From: Parus major
Taxonomy: Eukaryota; Chordata; Aves; Passeriformes; Paridae
Reading direction: 5' to 3'
NCBI RefSeq assembly: GCF_001522545.3
Contig: NC_031781.1
Location: 9,863,487-9,927,486, forward strand
DNA: 64,000 nt
Made by a program: the position numbers and the translations under genes. Positions 52,212 through 62,469 of the stretch are shown here, piece after piece. A model generated the notes under the pieces. It saw nothing but the letters and a program-made list of their open reading frames with translations. It searched no databases and was not told where the DNA came from. Position 1 is the first letter of the stretch. Every line of letters starts with the position of its first letter.

Positions 52212-52237
52212 GATCTCTGGATCCAGATCCAGAGATC
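52212..52237. repeat. Perfect 12-bp palindrome, 2-nt spacer
   Basis: GATCTCTGGATC at 52212-52223 and GATCCAGAGATC at 52226-52237 are exact reverse complements separated by CA. It is too tight for an ordinary hairpin loop but could extrude as a cruciform or bind a dimeric protein. No neighbouring gene or transposon end explains it. Confidence 0.9.
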
Positions 52238-55200
52238 GACAGCTTTGTAGGTGGTGTAGGGATTAATTCTGGTCACTGGGTATCTCCCTGCAACACTCCT
52301 TCCTTCACACCTCTATCCCTGCAGGTGTGCACTGAGCCCTGGGGCTGAGTTGCCCTCTCCTGTTGCTTTTCACAGGAGTGGGAATAGGCTGAATCTTGCA
52401 GTGCCTGGGAGAGAAGTGATCTCATTTCCATCTGTGTCACAGCCGTGCAGGAGTTTCAGCTGCCACCATAGGAACAACCACTCCTGAGAGAGAAAGGGAT
52501 GTTTAAGAAGTGATGCTCCACTTGGTGGTATGGACTGACCTCTCCTGGATGAGAAGGACCACAGAGCCACTATCCACCTCACAAAACAATAATACTGCTT
52601 CCCCTTCTCTCCCCTTCCCTTTCTAGGCTCTGAGGGGAATGAGGACAGTGAGGAGCCAGAGCAAAAACTGTGTTAATGTTTCAATAGCAATAAGCAGAGT
52701 TCTGTGCATACAGGAATGGCAAAAGAGATGGAGAAGCAAAATCCAACAAAACAAATCCATGTACAGGATTCCTTTACTTTTTTTGATGGTCAATAAATGG
52801 GATCTGAGTTCTCAGCTGTCTGTACCAATGCACCTCCAGGAGACACCTTCAGAGGATTGGGTAGAATGAACTTGTACCTTTCTTCATGTGGGATGAATCT
52901 AGATCCCTGTAAGAAAAGAATAACCAAGTCTATCTGTGGTTAACCTGTCATTTCTGTAACCCCCTCACAATCCTGTCTTATTGCCCATTCCATCTGATAA
53001 ATTCCCTCAGATTCCTTCAGACCTATGCATATTCCTACACCTCAGCAGAGATGCTTCTGGGTTTGCCTCCAGTCCTTTGTGGGCATACCCTCACCTCAGG
53101 ATGCTCCCTGTTCCCAGCCCCAGACTTTGCTCTAATACCTCTGCCTCAGCAGTGCCAGTGCTGCTGTCCCACTGCCTGTAGCTGCCTGTTTTTACAAAAA
53201 CAAATCTGGCAGAGTTTCAAAACACCAGCCATGAGCTGCAATTACCAAAGATCTGCCTGTAAGCCTTCCTGGGGCTGGAGAAGGGATTGCATTTGAGATG
53301 AGCAGATGCTGCAGTAACCCTGCTCCACAACACATCTATTGACAGGAGAGAGTGCAGCCACAGCAGGGTGACAGACCCTCAGCTCCTTAGGCCCAGGGGG
53401 ACACCTGGTTTTGTGGGGACCTGTTCTCCTAGATTCCATCCTGGGCAGGCAGGGGACAGCACACAGACAGAGCCTTTTTTTAGCAGCAAGGAGCTCATGG
53501 TGGAATGAGACCTGCCACTTGCACAGTCACAGCATCAGTCTTTGTTTATGTACTGAACTGATGAGCAATTAACTTGGAGACAAGACATTATATGCAGAGC
53601 ACAGGCCTGTAATGTGCTTTCTGTTAGGGCTGCCTCACATTTCCTGTTATTAGATGCCCTTTTCTGTTGCACCTTTCCCAAATTGTAACTGCTCAGGCTG
53701 AAATCTTCCCTCCTGGGTGTTGCCTCAGGCTGGACTGATCATATTTTGTGAGGAAAGTTTATATATGCCTTCAGGGGATCCCTAGTAGGGTTGTGCAATC
53801 TTTGCTAATGGCTCTGAATGACACACAGGGAGAAGAGGACATAGGAGAGCCAGGAGAAAATACTAATGCAAGCCAGGGAGTGCAATTATGCTGGGATGGA
53901 GCTAAGCTGAAGGCAAAGAGGTCTTGTAGAGAGGCCTCTATGATTTCCTGCTGCATGTTCTTTGTTCATAATAACTGAAAGAGTGATCCTTCATTGTCTG
54001 GTCATGTCTGGTTACATTTTCCTGGATGTAAATTACAATACAGCTTGTCTGACCTCAGTGTCATCATCCCCAGAAAATTGCAACTGGTTCTCACACTGTT
54101 ATTATGGAACACACTGCTATCCAGGGGAGTCATTCTCTCGCCACCTTCCATCACCTATGCCTTCCCATGCTCCTGAAAAAGCTGAAGGCTTTCATTACTG
54201 TGTGTCTGAAAAAGTGCTGTGGGTTAAAGCAGCAAAAGGTGTGTGCTCCATACGAAAAGGGCAACAGGTGTGGCTCCAAATACCAGTCTTATAGGGGCAT
54301 GGACAGAACTGGTCAGTAGGGAAAAAAAAAAAGGAGGAATTGGCTTCACTTTTTTTTGCTGTTCTTCCTTACTGGGGAAAACATTGAGACAAGATTTTAC
54401 AGCAAGGCTCCAGCAACTTTACCTTGGATATTTGTCACAAGGTCTGGAGCAGAATGATCCCCTATGGTCCATCAAGCTGCTTCTCCCCCATGTCCCAGGC
54501 AAGCATCAGCCAGCAGAGGGGACACACAGGCTGGAGGCTGGGCCACACAGGGCTCACAAACATAGAAGGTGTCACAGTGGAAGAGATGCTGGTTTGGCCC
54601 CCCAGGGCTGTAGGGCTGCTGTGAAATGCCTTGCTCTGGGAAAAGAACCTGGGCTGTGCTAAGGGGAGAGGGGATTTCATGTGCTGGGGAGGCTGGTCAG
54701 GCAAAGCAAACAGCCTGGTTTTGAGATACCCATGGGCAGACCCGTTCTGCATGTCCCTGAGGTACCTGGAGGAAGTGGCCTCTGAAGAGCAGTCTCTGGG
54801 TTGTTTCTGCTGCCATCAAGTTTCCATTGCCCCCCCAGTATGGACACTCCCAGAGATGGTGATCCCATTCCCAGAGGTCACCTCACTCTCTTACTAATCT
54901 GAGATTCCAGTCCTGCAGCAGACATGCTTACAGAGAAGGTAATCCCAGGGCCCTCTTTTCCTTCTCTTTATGGGAATAGCTCTGAGCAGGGAGGGTGGGG
55001 ACATAGAAACACACATTGCTATAAACAAATATGAAGTCAGATGCACCAGGGAAGAAAAAAAAGCTAAATTATTCCTGCAGCATCTCTGCTCCCTATGTGA
55101 GGCACAGCCTGTTAATGCTTCCCATACCTCCCACCTCCCTCCCCAAACTAGATGAGAAACAAATCCATTATCTGAAGGACATTTGTCTAAAATTCCACTT

Positions 55201-56642
55201 TTGTGCTTTGGCTATCTGGGACCTGCAGCTGTCACTTCCCATTCTTCTTGTAATTGCTCCTACTACAGCTAATAATGCATTTATCAGGCAGAATTTACTT
55301 ATTTATTTATTTGTCTCCCTTTATTATTTTTATTATTTAGGTATAAAATAGGTCTTTTTCTCCACACTGCTTCATCAAAAATCTATAGGCTTCTGAAGAA
55401 GCAGTGGCTGCTCTGTGCTTCTGCCTCAGCTGTAAGGAATTAGTTTATTAATATATATTGTGCCCCTGCAGCAACCTCTGGGACGTGGGGTTTTCACCTG
55501 ATCATGTCACCCCTTCCCGTGATAGCTCCTAAAGTTAAGCTCTCACAAGGGGACAAAAAGCAATCCAAAAACCAATTTGCTTGGCTGACAATTTCCTCTC
55601 TCCCCAGAGGTGTGGTCGAGGATGTTTGTGCATTGGAAAGCGTGAGGAGCCAGCCCTCGCCAAACGCTGACTGCACTGGAGCCGGGATCAAGGGGCTGTG
55701 ATGCTTCAGCTCAGGGCTCTGCCTGCACCTGAAGGTTCATGGCACAGCATCCCAGGGCAAGCAGGGCTTGGACACCTCGGAGGGGGCAGCACATGGCTCT
55801 GCAGGCTCAATTTGGACAGCTCAATTCTTTGTTCTTGCCTCCCACCTTCCTTCTCCCCTGTTCTGACCGGGAGCCTTGGGAATGCTGCTTTTTGGTGGGA
55901 ACGCCAAGCTTCTGTGCACATTTTGGAACGACCACTGAGTGTTTGAGGGAGGAGTTTATCAAACACACATGCATCCTGCTTTATCTAATTACCTTCTTCT
56001 CTGGGCAAATCATGGCTCTCTTTCACTGCTGATAGTAAAGGAGGTGAATCACTAAAACTTCAGGTTTCCTACTGCTTTTTTAATCATCCCCAGTCAAGTA
56101 TTATCCACAAAGCCTGCCCCCAAAAGCAGAATCTTCAGCTGCTTCCTACTTCTGTCCATGGAATATTTCCTTTGAAAGTTGTACACCTAACAAGTAATGG
56201 GGCAGAGGTGAGAGACAAAAGATTGTGCTCTCATGCAATTTGCTCTTGAAAATTAGGTAACATAATTGCAAAAAAAAGGATGGGGATGGATGCTGAAGGG
56301 ACAAAAAAATAATTCAGTGGCAAAGTAAAATATCTGGAACAACAACTGCCCTTTGGTTTAAAGGGATATTGAAACAGGTGTTTGAGATTTCAAGGAGAGA
56401 TGAAGGAGAGAGTTGCTCTGACATCTGTATGGACATTGTTGAATCTTCAGGTCTCTGGGGCTGAGATGAAATTCTCTTCTTTTCTCCCTTGGAACAGCAG
56501 TGTATAAACTTAAAAAACACAGGGTTCTTTCAGGTATTCCTCTGCTTTTGCCTCCTGCTCCAGAGTTGTCACGATGAAGTGATTTCCCTGACCTTTTCAG
56601 GTGTGTGTGCAGGAGGGCAAAGAAGAACAGAATTCAGCCCAT

Positions 56643-56675
56643 CAGATTTACAGGTGCAGATTTACAGATTTACAG
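56643..56675. repeat. Short ATTTACAG tandem repeat
   Basis: Three copies of an AGATTTACAG/ATTTACAG unit within about 33 bp, the first separated from the rest by GTG. Confidence 0.75.
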
Positions 56676-57719
56676 CTTGGCCAGTTGCTCAGAGATGCTT
56701 CTGACTTCCCAGTCCGGCTGCCTAATTCAGGAACCAGTTGGAACAAACAGCTAATCCAGACTTTGAACTCTTCATTAACCAAAATTTTTGTTCAGTTCCC
56801 TGGATGAGAACTGGATGGACCCATAAAAGCAGTCCAAACACACATCTGTTTAAGGGATCCAGGGCTTGTTAAAAATTCCCTCTGAGATGAAGGAGAACCA
56901 ATATTCCCAGGAAGTGAAAGACCTCTAAAGAGGACTTACCTCAGTTGTACCAGCAATGCTCTGCAATCCAGGTTCCCTCTGCTGGGTGACCTGGGAGTAA
57001 TGGAAACACTTTTTCAGAGGGAAGGAGTCAGAAGGACTAATTCATTCTGCTGTATGTGACAGGCATTGTCCTGCTTACCAAGCTGAGGATTTTATCTTGG
57101 CAAGCCATGGGGACATTTACCCCCTTACTGGCTCAGGTGTTTGTGCCTGGCACTACAGATGTGGCACTTGGGGCTGAACTCCCTCTGCTCCTTCCCCTCC
57201 GCTGCCAACATGCCAACAAGCCTTCCTAAGAGCAGAATTCTGAGAGATGTTCAGATGTGTTATCTTCCACCCCTGAACACCCTATTTTGTATGCAGATGA
57301 GTAAAACTATGCCTCTCCTCCCTACCAGGGGACAATGCCACCACAGAGGAAAGAGGAGTTTCCCCCTCCCATCCTTCCTCACTTTGTCACTTCATCACTT
57401 CAGGACTTGACCTTCCAGCCGTGCAGGTGTCCTGTGAGCATCATCTCCACTGCTCAGTGGAGAGACCACTCGTGCTATGTTTGTGTCACTGAGCGTCCCG
57501 CTTGGCCTGGGGGAAGCAAAAAGTCAGAGCTTTGAGCTGAAGGAGTGTGTGTGTGCCCTGGGTTGCTAAATGGCTGTGGATCAGTACCAGCTGTGATGGC
57601 TGGGAAGCATGTCCTTGCTGCTGAGCAACTTGGATTGCTGAAGGGAGAGGAGATGGGCTCCCTGTGCACCGTGGTGTTCAATTTTATCTTTCCCCCAAGC
57701 GCAGGGTGAGGCACTGGGG

Positions 57720-58160
57720 AAATGTTGCTGTGTTTGTTGGTTTTGGTTTTAGTTAGTTTAATTTGCTTGTTCCCCCTGCAGCCACCATGGTCCTTACAAA
57801 GATAATTCTTGGATAATTTTTAAAGAAAATTAGAAAAAAAAGTCTCTTCTAAGCTCTGTAAAATCCCAATGGAAAAAGAAACTTAAATGAGAAGCTTGCT
57901 TTCCTTTGATAGTAAAGCTGGATGGACTAGCTCATAATCGTTTTATTGAATTGCAGGAACGGGTTAGCCAAATAATTTTGCAGCTTCATCTGTTTTAGTG
58001 AATGAATTCTGTTTTATAATACTTGGAAAGTTTTTCTTAAAGTAGAAAAAAAGTAACCGAAGTATTATTTTTTATATGAATATTTCATAAAGCTCCAACA
58101 AGTTTCACAAAAACAAAAATTAAATTATTTATTTCTAGTTGAGTGAAATGTTGCATTTGA
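57720..58160. other. Candidate conserved non-coding element
   Basis: An AT-rich, high-complexity block between GC-richer flanks, with homeodomain-like TAAT cores and AAAGATAATTC/GATAATTT runs. No stop-free frame of note and no repeat character. Its possible regulatory role is inference from texture alone. Confidence 0.2.
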
Positions 58161-59204
58161 CCCAGAATGAGTTATGGCTAAAATTCCAATAACTTTGGAC
58201 CAGAGAGTGAAGAGCCTCCAGCACTGCAAGCCACCAATCAGTCCTCCCTCTTTTCATTTTTATTCAGTTATTTTATTTTCAGGAACACCAATTTCACCCA
58301 GAAGTGTAACAAAGCAAAAGAAGTGCTTAATCAGAGGTCTTTTGTCATGGCCCATTTAGATCCTAAGGGGCAGATTACAGGGAGAGTAATCTTTAGAAAC
58401 CCACAGAGTGGAGATCTCTGCATCTGCTCAGGATCCCTTCATGCAGTTGAGATTTGCTAAGGAACTGCCTTGCTTAATCAGGGTGGGTTTATTCCCCTCC
58501 ACCCTCCTTTCCTGTCTCATTTTCTACAGCTGTAAAGCAGATAATCTCTCACTTACTTTTGCATCCAGCCTAACTCAACCTGTGTCCCTTTCACACACTG
58601 GGTAAAGTGTGATCACAACTAAGTGATGGCCATTAGGCTCTATAAAATTTGGATTAGTCAGGATGACTTCCTACATTAGATCAATTTAAGTAATTGGTTG
58701 GTGGAAAAAAAAGTGTGATTCTCTCCACTGTTAGCTGGGATTTGGCTTGTTTTTTGTGGCAGCATGGGGTGTGATTGTAGTTTTTCTCTTAAAGTCATTG
58801 ATTCTGCCTTCTACCTGTGTCTTCTATTGTACCTGCTGCTTTCCAGACTGAGCTTCTGGGTTTGCCCTGGGTAGAGATCATCTGAGGTTAATGTCTGATG
58901 GGCAGATAGGAGATTTTGGGAAGGCAATTCTGTGGTAGAAACTTCTGTAAGTAACAGGAGCAGGCTAGGGCAGGGTTCCTGGGGACTTGTTCTGGCAGCA
59001 GCCCAAAGACTGTGTTCGTGACTGGAGAGAGGAGAGCACGAACCTGGTGAGCCCCAGGGATGGGTGGCTGAGCACAGGGAGAGGAACCATGTCTCCCTCA
59101 AATGCCCCCTTGCTCCTGGAGGAACCTTGTTGCCCCAAAGCAAGCCTGGTTTCACTTTGCTTGAACAGACAGATTCCACCAACCCGAGCACCAGCACCAG
59201 CTGA

Positions 59205-59236
59205 TCCTATCCAAAGGGTGGATCCTATCCAAAGTG
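59205..59236. repeat. Short duplicated GATCCTATCCAAAG
   Basis: GATCCTATCCAAAG occurs twice within about 32 bp, followed by a partial GTCCAAAGG echo. It is a small local duplication inside GC-rich DNA. Confidence 0.85.
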
Positions 59237-59970
59237 GTCCAAAGGGAAGCAGGTCCTTACTGAGGGTGGTGCAGACACATTCCAGGTTAGAAATCTGTCC
59301 TAAGCAGCTCATGAAACCTCAGCACCCTGCACTCCCAACCTGATCCTACCCAGATCTCCAACTCATGAGGAGCTCAGTGGGGAGTCAGTGTCCAAGCAGC
59401 CAGGACTGGGGGAACGGAGGGGGAAGGACGTGGGCTGCTCAGCATGCCCAGGGCACTGCCAGGCCTGGCCTTATTCAATCATAGATTTACAGCAATTTTA
59501 TTAAATTAATCAGAAATCAAATTAAATTAAATGTTGGGGATTTGGGATCCTGGCATTTTTCTGGGTCTCCTGTTCCCAGTGTGGTGGGGATTTGGGATCC
59601 TGACACTGCACAAGGTCCCCAGCCAGTCCTGCCCAGCCCAGCAGGGCCCCTCACTCACCAGGCTGAAGTGGTTGTTGTCACATCATGGGGCTCCACTGCT
59701 CTCCTGGGGACCCCCACCCTCCTCCAAGACCACCCTGGAGCAGCTGGGGAGTCTCTCTGCCATCCTATGGATGGGGACTGGGGAAGCATCCACAAATGCT
59801 TTCACCAGCCCTGCTCTCCTGTCTTGTCCTGGTGGACACTGTGGGCTAGGGACCACCACAGCACTGACCACAGGCACTGCAGTGTCAGTCACTGAGGTCA
59901 CCCTGTAATGTGCCACCTGCCCCTGGCAGCAGCTCCCAGGGACTGCTGGCAATGGACCAAGGTCCTGCCA
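59237..59970. other. GC-rich non-coding stretch
   Basis: GC-rich sequence in which several frames on both strands stay open for 110-150 codons at once. That reflects composition (few stop codons), and none gives a recognisable protein. A GGGGATTTGGGATCCTG block occurs twice (near 59534 and 59586). A short AT-rich run (59478-59530) breaks it up. Confidence 0.5.
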
Positions 59971-60024
59971 GGGGAACCCAGTGGAACCCAGTGGAACCCA
60001 GTGGAACCCAGTGGAACCCAGTGG
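59971..60024. repeat. 10-bp minisatellite, GTGGAACCCA, about 5.4 copies
   Basis: Five consecutive 10-bp units (the first reads GGGGAACCCA) plus a partial GTGG. The four inner units are identical. Ten is not a multiple of three, so the open frames that cross it on either strand change frame between copies, which argues against a coding role. Confidence 0.96.
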
Positions 60025-60863
60025 CACCTCAGTGCCCAGGAGGAAGGGACAGAGCCTCCCTGGGTGCCATGGGGCTGGCTCAGCCCTGTGCACCTGGGCA
60101 CCCTTTGCCCTGACATCCCTTTGGGACACCCTTGGTGCCTTCTGGTGTGTCCCAGAGACCTGTGTTCAGATACCCCAGTGTGCCCTCAAGACATCCCTTT
60201 TATCACACTTCAGAGCCTGGTCTCTGCCCCTCACTGACATTAAATGAGTCAGATTCACTCAATCCTAACAGAAGTCTTCATTTTTCTGTGACCACAGCTC
60301 TTCCTCCTGCCAACCAGAAATTCTCATGCAGAAAAGGGGACAAAGGAAAGGAAATTTCTTATACTGACTTTCCTTTTTCTGGATGTGGAAGTTCTCAGCA
60401 AATAAAAATTCCCCTCTCCTTGTTTTTTGGTTCACTCTGATCATGAACCATTATGGAGAACACTGGCTTACAACCACAGCTACTTCCTCACTCTGCACAT
60501 TGCCTCAGTGCTGGTTCACTTGGGACCCCTCCCAAGACCTTCCTCACCCCTCAGGTCCCTCTGAGGGGGCATATTCTTCCTCCCTGCTCAGCCACTTCCT
60601 TCCAGGGGACTGAAACATGCTGCAGAGACCAGGCTAGTAAGTCAAACTCATACAAATTTTTTAGAGCTTGAGACATTCACATCCTTATCAGACTCCAGAC
60701 TCAGCAGCTTGGGTCTATTTCTAACACAAAGCAGAGAATCTTGCCTAAAAGCTATTGCTGTTTCTTGGAGATGAAAGAAATTTTGTGTCTTGACAGTCCT
60801 GGGGCTGAGCTAACATAGTTATACCAGAGATTTCTCCTCCCAAAGCCCTTTTAAACTCAAGAG
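60025..60863. other. Non-coding stretch, nothing recognised
   Basis: No gene, RNA gene or repeat could be supported. Short open frames of about 70-110 codons overlap each other. Confidence 0.55.
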
Positions 60864-60945
60864 TCTGTGTTTATACAGTGCTTAGCCCAAAGGGGGCTCA
60901 TTCTGTGTGGGCCCTTTGGCACTGCAGCAATAAACAGGATTAATA
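60864..60945 (+). mobile_element. Possible ancient amniote repeat tail
   Basis: TGTGTTTATACAGTGCTTAG followed by CCCAAAGGGGGCTC, then GGGCCCTTTGGCACTGCAGC and AATAAACA resembles a widespread amniote repeat tail whose usual form is close to 'tgtttgtacagcgcctagcacaatggggtcc...ggcgctacygcaataca'. The order and spacing of the pieces agree, but the copy is diverged and I rely on memory. I cannot name the family with confidence. If real, this is a very old insertion that may have been kept as a regulatory sequence. Confidence 0.4.
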
Positions 60946-62185
60946 ACTGGAGTCAGCGGGGCTTGGTACCTGTTAGAATTTCCTGTGGACTATGCAAAGG
61001 GTGCTGTTCCTACAAGCATCTTGGCAGTGAATTATTTATGGGCAGCATAAGGCTCGCAGTGCTTGCCAGTTTATTAGATTTATAACTAGCTGTGCTGGGT
61101 CCATTGAGTGTGTCTGTGCATGTACCAGCATGTTCTTGTTCAGCTGCTTCTTGCCAATGCCCTACTAGTTAGAGAAGATCTGCTCACACACATTTCCAAC
61201 ATAAACACAAAACTTTGTGACTCAGATGTGAGAAAATCTTGGAGAGGCAAAGGATTGTTACTAAGGAAAAGAAAAAGAGCTTATTAGGATTCCTCAACTG
61301 AAGACAAACTTTCATTCAAGCACAGGTTGAAAAACAGAGATTATTTGAAGGGTGAAAAAGTTTGTTTTTCTTCACAGCTTGTAAGAGACCTACCTGTGTG
61401 GGTTTTATCTGGAAATGTGTGGACTTCTAACTTCTTTTATGGCTTATGCATCTTTTTGATACCCAAGGGTGGTCAGTTCACTGTGTGAGTGCTGGAAAGG
61501 ATTTTAAACACAATCTTCTCTTGAAACCCATGGATGGGAGCACTTGCCTTGCAGCTAATGTCTGCTATTCCAATTCCAACAGATCTCAGAACAGGTGTTA
61601 TTAAAGGCTCTTCTTTTCCTGTGCTCTCTGTTGTATCAGTGCTGTGATGTTGCCAGTAGAGCCATCAGTGCATGTGAAGGCGCTGGCCTGGGGCCATGAA
61701 GCTCTACAGCACCTCTCTCTGAAGAGGCACAGGTGACTCTTGCTAACACCAGAGGTTCTGCTCTGAGGTAGGAAAGAGGTGACAGGAGCAAGGCCTTTAT
61801 ACATGCAAATGATCCAGGCAAGGGAGCAAAACTTGCCATGGCTGGAGCAGAACTGACTGAAAGCAGAATGTTTTGCAAAGTTTTCTGTGAGCCCTTGTCA
61901 ACTCTGACTGGTGTAGAGAGAACCTGTTTGAGCTGTTCAATAAATTGGATGGTTTAAATAATGTATGAACTGTCATTCTGGATTCATGAAAACAGCTGTG
62001 TGAAGCACTGGCTTGTTCAGCCTGCAACAGGTTTCTTTCTGTTTCTTTAAAAAGTTCTCTTCACTAGGCATCAAAATCTCACGAATAACTTTTGGATTCT
62101 GCTTTGGAGGGCCTCTAGTTAGACTTGAGCAGGCTGGTGTGCATTTCACAGCTCTGTTTCATACTGTCTAGCTTAAGTTTGGAGG
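60946..62185. other. Non-coding stretch, nothing recognised
   Basis: No gene or named repeat could be supported. Overlapping minus-strand open frames at 61601-62027 match nothing recognisable. Confidence 0.55.
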
Positions 62186-62283
62186 TTCTTTTCTTTTCTT
62201 TTCTTTTCTTTTCTTTTCTTTTCTTTTCTTTTCTTTTCTTTTCTTTTCTTTTCTTTTCTTTTCTTTTCTTTTCTTTTCTTTTC
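62186..62283. repeat. (CTTTT)n pentanucleotide microsatellite
   Basis: About twenty uninterrupted copies of TTCTT/CTTTT run into an assembly gap. One strand is pure pyrimidine and has mirror symmetry. On either strand it produces a spurious low-complexity frame (Phe/Leu/Ser or Lys/Arg/Glu repeats), which is not a protein. Confidence 0.97.
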
Positions 62284-62453
62284 NNNNNNNNNNNNNNNNN
62301 NNNNNNNNNNNNNNNNNNNNNNNNNNNNNNNNNNNNNNNNNNNNNNNNNNNNNNNNNNNNNNNNNNNNNNNNNNNNNNNNNNNNNNNNNNNNNNNNNNNN
62401 NNNNNNNNNNNNNNNNNNNNNNNNNNNNNNNNNNNNNNNNNNNNNNNNNNNNN
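62284..62453. other. Assembly gap, 170 N
   Basis: A run of 170 N inside a pyrimidine microsatellite. The non-round length suggests an estimated gap size, unlike the 100-N gap at 38.7 kb. Confidence 0.98.
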
Positions 62454-62469
62454 CTCTTCTCTTCTCTTC
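62454..62469. repeat. (CTCTT)n remnant after the gap
   Basis: About three copies of CTCTT directly after the N run. The unit differs by one base from the CTTTT unit before the gap, so the array probably changes repeat unit within the unsequenced part. Confidence 0.85.

Larger units (their letters stand above)
49923..59204. other. Mixed-composition non-coding stretch, no gene seen
   Basis: About 9.3 kb without a supported gene. AT-rich complex blocks (50240-50880, 57720-58160) alternate with GC-richer DNA. Many short open frames occur on both strands, overlapping one another; the longest, near 54243-54662 and 58811-59197, match no protein I recognise. Small palindromes and tandem repeats are listed separately. 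Confidence 0.6.

Noticed and set aside
54243..54662. 140-codon plus-strand frame
   Set aside because: Unrecognised, overlapped by other frames on both strands; nothing suggests coding.
59531..60247. Cluster of 110-150-codon open frames on both strands
   Set aside because: Several frames are open at once in GC-rich DNA, and some run through a 10-bp minisatellite whose unit is not a multiple of three. No protein is recognised.
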